From Pontederia crassipes (Eukaryota; Streptophyta; Magnoliopsida; Commelinales; Pontederiaceae): DNA of 64,000 bases. A model generated the notes under the pieces. It was not told where the DNA came from. It did not search any database and saw only the letters and a list, made by a program, of their open reading frames with translations. Both the position numbers and the translations under genes were made by a program. The DNA is taken from NCBI GenBank assembly GCA_030549335.1, contig CM060198.1, forward strand, positions 38,573,853-38,637,852. The letters are read 5' to 3'. Of the stretch, positions 49,920 to 60,867 are shown piece after piece. Numbering within the stretch: the stretch's first letter is position 1; each line of letters begins with the position of its first letter.

Positions 49920-51250
49920 TGATAGATATTTAGAACTTTAACTCTATTTCAAACCGAAGTTGAACCGTTACAATCAAAGATAACGCTCTTGGGGATTAGA
50001 GTCTTAGAGTTAGGTTCAAAGCAATAAGTTATAGATACTTATTACAACCTTTGGGTGTCCTAAGAGGTGATAGAGCTTCAGAACTTTAACTCTATTTCAA
50101 ACCGAAGTTGAACCGTTACAATCAAAGATAACGCTCTTGGGGATTAGAGTCTTAGAGTTAGGTTAAAAGCTATAAGTTATGGATACTTATTACAACCTTT
50201 GGGTGTCCTAAGAGGTGATAGATCTTCAGAACTTTAACTCTATTTTAAACCGAAGTTGAACCGTTACAATCAAAGATAACGCTCTTGGGGATTAGAGTCT
50301 TAGAGTTAGGTTTAAAGCTAGAAGTTATAGATACTTATTACAACCTTTGGGTGTCCTAAGAGGTGATAGATCTTTAGAACTTTAACTCTATTTCAAACCG
50401 AAGTTGAACCGTTACAATCAAAGATAACGCTCTTGGGGATTAGAGTCTTAGAGTTAGGTTCAAAGCTATAAGTTATAGATACTTATTACAACCTTTGGGT
50501 GTCCTAAGAGGTGATAGAGCTTCAGAATTTTAACTCTATTTCAAACCGAACTTGAACCGTTACAATCAAAGATAACGCTCTTGGGGATTAGAGTCTTATA
50601 GTTAGGTTCAAAGATATAAGTTATAGATACTTATTACAATCTTTGGGTGTCCTAAGAGGTGATAGAGCTTCAGAACTTTAACTATATTTCAAACCGAAGT
50701 TGAACCGTTACAATCAAAGATAATGCTCTTGGGGATTATTGTCTTAGAGTTAGGTTCAAAGCTATAAGTTATATATACTTATTACAACTTTTGGGTGTCC
50801 TAAGAGGTGATAGATATTAGAACTTTAACTCTATTTCAAACCGAAGTTGAACCGTTACAATCAAAGATAACGCTCTTGGGGATTAGAGTCTTAGAGTTAG
50901 GTTCAAAGCAATAAATTATAGATACTTATTACAACCTTTCGGTGTCCTAAGAGGTGATAGAGCTTCAGAACTTTAACTCTATTTCAAACCGAAGTTGAAC
51001 CGTTACAATCAAAGATAACGCTCTTGGGGATTAGAGTCTTAGAGTTAGGTTAAAAGCTATAAGTTATAAATACTTATTACAACCTTTGGGTGTCCTAAGA
51101 GGTGATAGATCTTTAGAACTTTAACTCTATTGCAATTCGAAGTTGAACCGTTACAATCAATGATAATGCTCTTGCGGATTAGAGACTTAGAGTTAGGTTC
51201 AAAGCTATAAGTTATAGATACATATTACAACCTTTGGGTGTCCTAAGAGG
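49920..51250 (+). repeat. Nine-monomer repeat, copy of 44003-45333
   Basis: 5917-bp-offset partner, with CCGAACTTG near 50546, GATATTAG near 50815 and CAATAAATTATAG near 50910. Part of it is copied again at 52435 and 58351. Confidence 0.9.
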
Positions 51251-51694
51251 TGATAGATCTTTAGAACATTAACTCCATTTCAAACTGAAGTTGAACCGTT
51301 ACAATCAAAGATAACGCTCTTGGGGATTAGAGTCTTAGAGTTAGGTTCAAAGCTATAAGTTATAGATACTTATGACAACCTTTGGGTGTCCTAAGAGGTG
51401 ATAGATCTTTAGAACTTTAACTCTATTTCAATCTGAAGTTGAACCGTTACAATCAAAGATAACGCTCCTCGGGATTAGAGTCTTAGAGTTAGGTTCAAAG
51501 CTATAAGTTATAGATACTTATTACAACCTTTGGGTGTCCTAAGAGGTGATAGATCTTTGGAACTTTAACTCTATTTTAAACCGAAGTTGAACCGTTACAA
51601 TCAAAGATAACGCTCTTGGGGATTAGAGTCTTAGAGTTAGGTTCAAAGCTATAAGTTATAGATACTTATTACAACCTTTGGGTGTCTTAAGAGG
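50068..51694 (+). repeat. 11-monomer block, source-like copy
   Basis: From GGTTAAAAGC/TTATGGATAC (50068) through TTTTAAACC/TTTAAAGCTAGAAG, plain T, CCGAACTTG, GATTATTGTC, TAGATATTAG/CAATAAATT, GGTTAAAAGC/TTATAAATAC, class I, AACATTAAC, CAATCTG/CCTCGGG to TAGATCTTTGG/TTTTAAACC (51547). It recurs at 52435-54062 (offset 2367, then 2368 because 50808 lacks one base) and at 58351-59978 (5916 from the second copy). Confidence 0.9.
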
Positions 51695-51990
51695 TGATAG
51701 ATCTTTAGAACTTTAACTCTATTTCAAACCGAAGTTGAACCGTTACAATCAAAGATAACGCTCTTGGGGATTAGAGTCTTAGAGTTAGGTTCAAAGCTAT
51801 AAGTTATAGATACTTATTACAACCTTTGGGTGTCCTAAGAGGTGATAGAGCTTCAGAATTTAAACTCTATTTCAAACCGAAGTTGAACCGTTACAATCAA
51901 AGATAACGCTCTTGGGGATTAGAGTCTTAGAGTTAGGTTCAAAGCAATAAGTTATAGATACTTATTACAACCTTTGGGCATCCTAAGAGG
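51399..51990 (+). repeat. Four-monomer linker block, copied at 61903-62494
   Basis: CAATCTG/CCTCGGG, TAGATCTTTGG/TTTTAAACC, plain T, then GAATTTAAACTC/GCAATAAG. The fourth monomer has GGGCATCC here and GGGCGTCC in the copy, a CpG transition. GTGTCTTAAG near 51686 is private. GAATTTAAAC is the marker of monomer a of the 6-monomer unit. Confidence 0.85.
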
Positions 51991-52434
51991 TGATAGATCT
52001 TTAGAACTTTAACTCTATTTTAACTTGAAGTTGAACCGTTACAATCAAAGATAACGCTCCTCGGGATTAGAGTCTTAGAGTTAGGTTCAAAGATATAAGT
52101 TATAGATACTTATTACAACCTTTGGGTGTCCTAAGAGGTGATAGAGCTTCAGAACTTTAACTCTATTTCAAACCGAAGTTGAACCGTTACAATCAAAGAT
52201 AATGCTCTTCGGGATTATTGTCTTAGAGTTAGGTTCAAAGCTATAAGTTATAAATACTTATTACAACTTTTGGGTGTCCTAAGAGGTGATAGATATTTAG
52301 AACTTTAACTCTATTTCAAACCGAAGTTGAACCGTTACAATCAAAGATAACGCTCTTGGGGATTAGAGTCTTAGAGTTAGGTTCAAAGCAATAAGTTATA
52401 GATACTTATTACAACCTTTGGGTGTCCTAAGAGG
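51991..52434 (+). repeat. Three transition monomers
   Basis: 51991 has CTATTTTAACTTGAAG with CCTCGGG and GATATA, a combination not seen elsewhere; 52139 is R-head with AATGCTCTTCGGG, GATTATTGTC and TTATAAATAC; 52287 is a TAGATATTTAG monomer. They connect the linker block to the 11-monomer block and may hold exchange junctions. Confidence 0.7.
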
Positions 52435-54062
52435 TGATAGAGCTTCAGAACTTTAACTCTATTTCAAACCGAAGTTGAACCGTTACAATCAAAGATAACG
52501 CTCTTGGGGATTAGAGTCTTAGAGTTAGGTTAAAAGCTATAAGTTATGGATACTTATTACAACCTTTGGGTGTCCTGAGAGGTGATAGATCTTCAGAACT
52601 TTAAATCTATTTTAAACCGAAGTTGAACCGTTACAATCAAAGATAACGCTCTTGGGGATTAGAGTCTTAGAGTTAGGTTTAAAGCTAGAAGTTATAGATA
52701 CTTATTACAACCTTTGGGTGTCCTAAGAGGTGATAGATCTTTAGAACTTTAACTCTATTTCAAACCGAAGTTGAACCGTTACAATCAAAGATAACGCTCT
52801 TGGGGATTAGAGTCTTAGAGTTAGGTTCAAAGCTATAAGTTATAGATACTTATTACAACCTTTGGGTGTCCTAAGAGGTGATAGAGCTTCAGAATTTTAA
52901 CTCTATTTCAAACCGAACTTGAACCGTTACAATCAAAGATAACGCTCTTGGGGATTAGAGTCTTAGAGTTAGGTTCAAAGATATAAGTTATAGATACTTA
53001 TTACAACCTTTGGGTGTCCTAAGAGGTGATAGAGCTTCAGAACTTTAACTCTATTTCAAACCGAAGTTGAACCGTTACAATCAAAGATAATGCTCTTGGG
53101 GATTATTGTCTTAGAGTTAGGTTCAAAGCTATAAGTTATATATACTTATTACAACTTTTGGGTGTCCTAAGAGGTGATAGATATTTAGAACTTTAACTCT
53201 ATTTCAAACCGAAGTTGAACCGTTACAATCAAAGATAACGCTCTTGGGGATTAGAGTCTTAGAGTTAGGTTCAAAGCAATAAATTATAGATACTTATTAC
53301 AACCTTTGAGTGTCCTAAGAGGTGATAGAGCTTCAGAACTTTAACTCTATTTCAAACCGAAGTTGAACCGTTACAATCAAAGATAACGCTCATGGGGATT
53401 AGAGTCTTAGAGTTAGGTTAAAAGCTATAAGTTATAAATACTTATTACAACCTTTGGGTGTCCTAAGAGGTGATAGATCATTAGAACTTTAACTCTATTG
53501 CAATTCGAAGTTGAACCGTTACAATCAATGATAATGCTCTTGCGGATTAGAGACTTAGAGTTAGGTTCAAAGCTATAAGTTATAGATACATATTACAACC
53601 TTTGGGTGTCCTAAGAGGTGATAGATCTTTAGAACATTAACTCCATTTCAAACTGAAGTTGAACCGTTACAATCAAAGATAACGCTCTTGGGGATTAGAG
53701 TCTTAGAGTTAGGTTCAAAGCTATAAGTTATAGATACTTATGACAACCTTTGGGTGTCCTAAGAGGTGATAGATCTTTAGAACTTTAACTCTATTTCAAT
53801 CTGAAGTTGAACCGTTACAATCAAAGATAACGCTCCTCGGGATTAGAGTCTTTGAGTTAGGTTCAAAGCTATAAGTTATAGATACTTATTACAACCTTTG
53901 GGTGTCCTAAGAGGTGATAGATCTTTGGAACTTTAACTCTATTTTAAACCGAAGTTGAACCGTTACAATCAAAGATAACGCTCTTGGGGATTAGAGTCTT
54001 AGAGTTAGGTTCAAAGCTATAAGTTATAGATACTTATTACAACCTTTGGGTGTCCTAAGAGG
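52435..54062 (+). repeat. 11-monomer block, second copy
   Basis: Same order as 50068-51694. Here the TAGATATTTAG monomer keeps full length, so the one-base loss of GATATTAG postdates or is absent from this lineage. Private changes: GTCCTGAGAGG (52575), TTTAAATCTATTTT (52601), TTTGAGTGTCC (53307), GCTCATGGGG in the H-like monomer (53388) and TCTTTGAG (53850). Confidence 0.9.
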
Positions 54063-54800
54063 TGATAGATCTTTAGAACTTTAACTCTATTTCAAACCGA
54101 TGTTGAACCGTCACAATCAAATATAACGCTCTTAGGGATTAGAGTCTTAGAGTTAGGTTCAAAGCTATAAGTTATAGATACTTATTACAACCTTTGGGTG
54201 TCCTAAGAGGTGATAGAGCTTCAGAACTTTAACTCTATTTCAAACCGAAGTTGAACCATTACAATCATAGATAACCCTCTTGGGGATTAGAGTCTTAGAG
54301 TTAGGTTCAAAGCTATAAGTTATAGATACTTATTACAACCTTTGGGTGTCCTAAGAGGTGATAGATCTTTAGAACTTTAACTCTATTTCAAACCGAAGTT
54401 GAACCGTTACAATTAAAGATAACGCCCTTGGGGATTAGAGTCTTAGAGTTAAATTCAAAGATATAAGTTATAGATACTTATTACAACCTTTGGGTGTCCT
54501 AAGAGGTGATAGAGCTTCAGAACTTTAACTCTATTTCAAACCGAAGTTGAACCGTTACAATCAAAGATAACGGCTCTTGGGGATTATTGTCTTAGAGTTA
54601 GGTTCAAAGCTATAAGTTATAGATACTTATTACAACTTTTGGGTGTCCTAAGAGGTGATAGATCTTTAGAACTTTAACTCTATTTCAAACCGAAGTTGAA
54701 CCGTTACAATCAAAGAAAACGCTCTTGGGGATTAGAGTCTTAGAGTTAGGTTCAAAGCAATAAGTTATAGATACTTATTACAACCTTTGGTCCTAAGAGG
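54063..54800 (+). repeat. 6-monomer unit, partial copy b-f
   Basis: Key to the unit: a = GAATTTAAAC with GGGCGTCC; b = CCGATGTTG, CCGTCAC, ATATAACGCTCTTAGG; c = ACCATTAC, CATAGATAACCCTC; d = AATTAAAG, ACGCCCTTGG, GTTAAATTC; e = AACGGCTC (+1), GATTATTGTC; f = AGAAAACGC with TTTGGTCC (-3). Here b 54063, c 54211, d 54359, e 54507, f 54656. The position of a is taken by the TAGATCTTTGG monomer at 53915. Confidence 0.93.
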
Positions 54801-55686
54801 TGATAGAGCTTCAGAATTTAAACTCTATTTCAAACCGAAGTTGAACCGTTACAATCAAAGATAACGCTCTTGGGGATTAGAGTCTTAGAGTTAGGTTCAA
54901 AGCAATAAGTTATAGATACTTATTACAACCTTTGGGCGTCCTAAGAGGTGATAGATCTTTAGAACTTTAACTCTATTTCAAACCGATGTTGAACCGTCAC
55001 AATCAAATATAACGCTCTTAGGGATTAGAGTCTTAGAGTTAGGTTCAAAGCTATAAGTTATAGATACTTATTACAACCTTTGGGTGTCCTAAGAGGTGAT
55101 AGAGCTTCAGAACTTTAACTCTATTTCAAACCGAAGTTGAACCATTACAATCATAGATAACCCTCTTGGGGATTAGAGTCTTAGAGTTAGGTTCAAAGCT
55201 ATAAGTTATAGATACTTATTACAACCTTTGGGTGTCCTAAGAGGTGATAGATCTTTAGAACTTTAACTCTATTTCAAACCGAAGTTGAACCGTTACAATT
55301 AAAGATAACGCCCTTGGGGATTAGAGTCTTAGAGTTAAATTCAAAGATATAAGTTATAGATACTTATTACAACCTTTGGGTGTCCTAAGAGGTGATAGAG
55401 CTTCAGAACTTTAACTCTATTTCAAACCGAAGTTGAACCGTTACAATCAAAGATAACGGCTCTTGGGGATTATTGTCTTAGAGTTAGGTTCAAAGCTATA
55501 AGTTATAGATACTTATTACAACTTTTGGGTGTCCTAAGAGGTGATAGATCTTTAGAACTTTAACTCTATTTCAAACCGAAGTTGAACCGTTACAATCAAA
55601 GAAAACGCTCTTGGGGATTAGAGTCTTAGAGTTAGGTTCAAAGCAATAAGTTATAGATACTTATTACAACCTTTGGTCCTAAGAGG
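54801..55686 (+). repeat. 6-monomer unit a-f, complete (886 bp)
   Basis: a 54801, b 54949, c 55097, d 55245, e 55393, f 55542. The length is 6 x 148 = 888, plus one base in e and minus three in f. All markers match the copies at 54063 and 56873, indicating recent amplification of this unit. Confidence 0.95.
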
Positions 55687-56279
55687 TGATAGACTTTTAG
55701 AACTTTAACTCTATTTCAAACCGAAGTTGAACCGTTACAATCAAAGATAACGCTCTTGGGGATTAGAGTCTTAGAGTTAGGTTCAAAGCTATAAGTTATA
55801 GATACTTATTACAACCTTTGGGTGTCCTAAGAGGTGATAGAGCTTCAGAACTTTAACTCTATTTCAAACCGAAGTTGAACCATTACAATCATAGATAACC
55901 CTCTTGGGGATTAGAGTCTTAGAGTTAGGTTCAAAGCTATAAGTTATAGATACTTATTACAACCTTTGGGTGTCCTAAGAGGTGATAGATCTTTAGAACT
56001 TTAACTCTATTTCAAACCGAAGTTGAACCGTTACAATTAAAGATAACGCCCTTGGGGATTAGAGTCTTAGAGTTAAATTCAAAGATATAAGTTATAGATA
56101 CTTATTACAACCTTTGGGTGTCCTAAGAGGTGATAGAGCTTCAGAACTTTAACTCTATTTCAAACCGAAGTTGAACCGTGACAATCAAAGATAACGGCTC
56201 TTGGGGATTATTGTCTTAGAGTTAGGTTCAAAGCTATAAGTTATAGATACTTATTACAACCTTTGGGTGTCCTAAGAGG
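55687..56279 (+). repeat. 6-monomer unit derivative g-c-d-e
   Basis: g (TAGACTTTTAG, 55687) replaces a and b, then c 55835, d 55983, e 56131. This e has CCGTGACAATC and ends ACAACCTTTGGG rather than ACAACTTTTGGG. It is followed by another c instead of f. Confidence 0.9.
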
Positions 56280-56724
56280 TGATAGAGCTTCAGAACTTTA
56301 ACTCTATTTCAAACCGAAGTTGAACCATTACAATCATAGATAACCCTCTTGGGGATTAGAGTCTTAGAGTTAGGTTCAAAGCTATAAGTTATAGATACTT
56401 ATTACAACCTTTGGGTGTCCTAAGAGGTGATAGATCTTTAGAACTTTAACTCTATTTCAAACCGAAGTTGAACCGTTACAATTAAAGATAACGCCCTTGG
56501 GGATTAGAGTCTTAGAGTTAAATTCAAAGATATAAGTTATAGATACTTATTACAACCTTTGGGTGTCCTAAGAGGTGATAGAGCTTCAGAACTTTAACTC
56601 TATTTCAAACCGAAGTTGAACCGTTACAATCAAAGATAACGGCTCTTGGGGATTATTGTCTTAGAGTTAGGTTCAAAGCTATAAGTTATAGATACTTATT
56701 ACAACTTTTGGGTGTCCTAAGAGG
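56280..56724 (+). repeat. Three-monomer cde repeat (445 bp)
   Basis: c 56280, d 56428, e 56576 directly repeat 55835-56279 at 445 bp (3 x 148 plus the extra base in e). This is the shortest multi-monomer tandem repeat I found. Confidence 0.93.
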
Positions 56725-57758
56725 TGATAGATCTTTAGAACTTTAACTCTATTTCAAACCGAAGTTGAACCGTTACAATCAAAGATAACGCTCTTGGGGA
56801 TTAGAGTCTTAGAGTTAGGTTCAAAGCTATAAGTTATAGATACTTATTACAACCTTTGGGTGTCCTAAGAGGTGATAGAGCTTCAGAATTTAAACTCTAT
56901 TTCAAACCGAAGTTGAACCGTTACAATCAAAGATAACGCTCTTGGGGATTAGAGTCTTAGAGTTAGGTTCAAAGCAATAAGTTATAGATACTTATTACAA
57001 CCTTTGGGCGTCCTAAGAGGTGATAGATCTTTAGAACTTTAACTCTATTTCAAACCGATGTTGAACCGTCACAATCAAATATAACGCTCTTAGGGATTAG
57101 AGTCTTAGAGTTAGGTTCAAAGCTATAAGTTATAGATACTTATTACAACCTTTGGGTGTCCTAAGAGGTGATAGAGCTTCAGAACTTTAACTCTATTTCA
57201 AACCGAAGTTGAACCATTACAATCATAGATAACCCTCTTGGGGATTAGAGTCTTAGAGTTAGGTTCAAAGCTATAAGTTATAGATACTTATTACAACCTT
57301 TGGGTGTCCTAAGAGGTGATAGATCTTTAGAACTTTAACTCTATTTCAAACCGAAGTTGAACCGTTACAATTAAAGATAACGCCCTTGGGGATTAGAGTC
57401 TTAGAGTTAAATTCAAAGATATAAGTTATAGATACTTATTACAACCTTTGGGTGTCCTAAGAGGTGATAGAGCTTCAGAACTTTAACTCTATTTCAAACC
57501 GAAGTTGAACCGTTACAATCAAAGATAACGGCTCTTGGGGATTATTGTCTTAGAGTTAGGTTCAAAGCTATAAGTTATAGATACTTATTACAACTTTTGG
57601 GTGTCCTAAGAGGTGATAGATCTTTAGAACTTTAACTCTATTTCAAACCGAAGTTGAACCGTTACAATCAAAGAAAACGCTCTTGGGGATTAGAGTCTTA
57701 GAGTTAGGTTCAAAGCAATAAGTTATAGATACTTATTACAACCTTTGGTCCTAAGAGG
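56725..57758 (+). repeat. Plain T monomer followed by complete a-f unit
   Basis: A consensus-like T monomer (56725) precedes a 56873, b 57021, c 57169, d 57317, e 57465, f 57614. The a-f part is 886 bp. The T-then-a order matches 51695-51990 and 62199-62494, suggesting that a was brought in with this T monomer. Confidence 0.92.
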
Positions 57759-58350
57759 TGATAGACTTTTAGAACTTTAACTCTATTTCAAACCGAAGTT
57801 GAACCGTTACAATCAAAGATAACGCTCTTGGGGATTAGAGTCTTAGAGTTAGGTTCAAAGCTATAAGTTATAGATACTTATTACAACCTTTGGGTGTCCT
57901 AAGAGGTGATAGAGCTTCAGAACTTTAACTCTATTTCAAACCGAAGTTGAACCGTTACAATCAAAGATAACGCTCTTGGGGATTAGAGTCTTAGAGTTAG
58001 GTTCTAAGCAATAAGTTATAGATACTTATTACAACCTTTGGGTGTCCTAAGAGGTGATAGATCTTTAGAACTTTAACTCTATTTCAAACCGAAGTCGAAC
58101 CGTTACAATCAAATATAATGCTCTTAGGGATTAGAGTCTTAGAGTTAGGTCCAAAGCTATAAGTTATAGATACTTATTACAACCTTTGGGTGTCCTAAGA
58201 GGTGATAGAGCTTCAGAACTTTAACTCTATTTCACACCGAAGTTGAACCGTTACAATCAAAGATAACGCTCTTGGGGATTAGAGTCTTAGAGTTAGGTTC
58301 AAAGCAATAAGTTATAGATACTTATTACAACCTTTGGGTGTCCTAAGAGG
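57759..58350 (+). repeat. Monomer g and three standard monomers
   Basis: g (TAGACTTTTAG) at 57759 follows f, as at 55687 and 60868. Then come R-head with GGTTCTAAGCAATAAG (57907), AAGTCGAAC with ATATAATGCTCTTAGG and GGTCCAAAG (58055), and R-head TTCACACCG with GCAATAAG (58203). The AAGTCGAAC monomer resembles those at 41932 and 47849. Confidence 0.85.
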
Positions 58351-59978
58351 TGATAGACCTTCAGAACTTTAACTCTATTTCAAACCGAAGTTGAACCGTT
58401 ACAATCAAAGATAACGCTCTTGGGGATTAGAGTCTTAGAGTTAGGTTAAAAGCTATAAGTTATGGATACTTATTACAACCTTTGGGTGTCCTAAGAGTTG
58501 ATAGATCTTCAGAACTTTAACTCTATTTTAAACCGAAGTTGAACCGTTACAATCAAAGATAACGCTCTTGGGGATTAGAGTCTTAGACTTAGGTTTAAAG
58601 CTAGAAGTTATAGATACTTATTACAACCTTTGGGTGTCCTAAGAGGTGATAGATCTTTAGAACTTTAACTCTATTTCAAACCGAAGTTGAACCGTTACAA
58701 TCAAAGATAACGCTCTTGGGGATTAGAGTCTTAGAGTTAGGTTCAAAGCTATAAGTTATAGATACTTATTACAACCTTTGGGTGTCCTAAGAGGTGATAG
58801 GGCTTCAGAATTTTAACTCTATTTCAAACCGAACTTGAACCGTTACAATCAAAGATAACGCTCTTGGGGATTAGAGTCTTAGAGTTAGGTTCAAAGATAT
58901 AAGTTATAGATACTTATTACAACCTTTGGGTGTCCTAAGAGGTGATAGAGCTTCAGAACTTTAACTCTATTTCAAACCGAATTTGAACCGTTACAATCAA
59001 AGATAATGCTCTTGGGGATTATTGTCTTAGAGTTAGGTTCAAAGCTATAAGTTATATATACTTATTACCACTTTTGGGTGTCCTAAGAGGTGATAGATAT
59101 TTAGAACTTTAACTCTATTTCAAACCGAAGTTGAACCGTTACAATCAAAGATAACGCTCTTGGGGATTAGAGTCTTAGAGTTAGGTTCAAAGCAATAAAT
59201 TATAGATACTTATTACAACCTTTGGGTGTCCTAAGAGGTGATAGAGCTTCAGAACTTTAACTCTATTTCAAACCGAAGTTGAACCGTTACAATCAAAGAT
59301 AACGCTCTTGGGGATTAGAGTCTTAGAGTTAGGTTAAAAGCTATAAGTTATAAATACTTATTACAACCTTTGGGTGTCCTAAGAGGTGATAGATCTTTAG
59401 AACTTTAACTCTATTGCAATTCGAAGTTGAACCATTACAATCATAGATAACCCTCTTGGGGATTAGAGTCTTAGACTTAGGTTCAAAGCTATAAGTTATA
59501 GATACTTATTACAACCTTTGGGTGTCCTAAGAGGTGATAGATCTTTAGAACATTAACTCCATTTCAAACTGAAGTTGAACCGTTACAATCAAAGATAACG
59601 CTCTTGGGGATTAGAGTCTTAGAGTTAGGTTCAAAGCTATAAGTTATAGATACTTATGACAACCTTTGGGTGTCCTAAGAGGTGATAGATCTTTAGAACT
59701 TTAACTCTATTTCAATCTGAAGTTGAACCGTTACAATCAAAGATAACGCTCCTCGGGATTAGAGTCTTAGAGTTAGGTTCAAAGCTATAAGTTATAGATA
59801 CTTATTACAACCTTTGGGTGTCCTAAGAGGTGATAGATCTTTGGAACTTTAACTCTATTTTAAACCGAAGTTGAACCGTTACAATCAAAGATAACGCTCT
59901 TGGGGATTAGAGTCTTAGAGTTAGGTTCAAAGCTATAAGTTATAGATACTTATTACAACCTTTGGGTGTCCTAAGAGG
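58351..59978 (+). repeat. 11-monomer block, third copy
   Basis: It matches 52435-54062 at offset 5916. It begins with GACCTTC and AAGAGTTG, which are markers of 42819 rather than of 50068, so it was assembled from a 42.8-kb-like lineage. Private changes are TTAGACTTAGG with TTTAAAGCTAGAAG (58585), ATAGGGCTTC (58798), CCGAATTTG (58978) and ATTACCACTTTTGGG (59066). The class-I monomer is hybrid (59387). Confidence 0.88.
59387..59534 (+). repeat. Hybrid class-I/c monomer
   Basis: The first third is class I (TTGCAATTCG), then it becomes type c of the 6-monomer unit (ACCATTAC, CATAGATAACCCTC), and it carries TTAGACTTAGG. The exchange point lies between monomer bases 36 and 48, inside the shared GAAGTTGAACC. 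It links the two otherwise separate unit families of the right-hand region. Confidence 0.9.
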
Positions 59979-60867
59979 TGATAGAGCTTCAGAATTTAAA
60001 CTCTATTTCAAACCGAAGTTGAACCGTTACAATCAAAGATAACGCTCTTGGGGATTAGAGTCTTAGAGTTAGGTTCAAAGCAATAAGTTATAGATACTTA
60101 TTACAACCTTTGGGCGTCCTAAGAGGTGATAGATCTTTAGAACTTTAACTCTATTTCAAACCGATGTTGAACCGTCACAATCAAATATAACGCTCTTAGG
60201 GATTAGAGTCTTAGAGTTAGGTTCAAAGCTATAAGTTATAGATACTTATTACAACCTTTGGGTGTCCTAAGAGGTGATAGAGCTTCAGAACTTTAACTCT
60301 ATTTCAAACCGAAGTTGAACCATTACAATCATAGATAACCCTCTTGGGGATTAGAGTCTTAGAGTTAGGTTCAAAGCTATAAGTTATAGATACTTATTAA
60401 AACCTTTGGGTGTCCTAAGAGGTGATAGATCTTTAGAACTTTAACTCTATTTCAAACCGAAGTTGAACCGTTACAATTAAAGATAACGCTCTTGGGGATT
60501 AGAGTCTTAGAGTTAAATTCAAAGATATAAGTTATAGATACTTATTACAACCTTTGGGTGTCCTAAGAGGTGATAGAGCTTCAGAACTTTAACTCTATTT
60601 CAAACCGAAGTTGAACCGTTACAATCAAAGATAACGGCTCTTGGGGATTATTGTCTTAGAGTTAGGTTCAAAGCTATAAGTTATAGATACTTATTACAAC
60701 TTTTGGGTGTCCTAAGAGGTGATAGATCTTTAGAACTTTAACTCTATTTCAAACCGAAGTTGAACCGTTACAATCAAAGAAAACGCTCTTGGGGATTAGA
60801 GTCTTAGAGTTAGGTTCAAAGCAATAAGTTATAGATACTTATTACAACCTTTGGGTGTCCTAAGAGG
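59979..60867 (+). repeat. 6-monomer unit a-f with full-length f (889 bp)
   Basis: a 59979, b 60127, c 60275, d 60423, e 60571, f 60720. f here keeps GGGTGTCC, so it lacks the three-base deletion of the other f monomers, and d has ACGCTCTTGG rather than ACGCCCTTGG. Both look like the ancestral state. A private ATTAAAACC occurs near 60398. Confidence 0.93.

Larger units (their letters stand above)
45482..51398 (+). repeat. 40-monomer (5917-bp) tandem duplication, copy 2
   Basis: It reproduces copy 1 with the same five indels at 5917-bp offset. Private changes include ATTGCAAACC near 47432, TCTTATAG near 50594 and AACTATATTTC near 50683. The first monomer is T-head TTAGAACTTT instead of R-head GAATTTT, so the tandem junction lies inside the CAATCTG monomer. 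Similarity continues into the next monomer (51399) until TTATGGATAC is replaced by TTATAGATAC. Confidence 0.95.

Noticed and set aside
39565..51398. Assembly artefact explaining the 5917-bp tandem copy
   Set aside because: The copies differ at several scattered bases (near 40040, 42822, 44430, 47432, 50594) and at the first monomer, which argues for two real copies, although only spanning reads can settle it.
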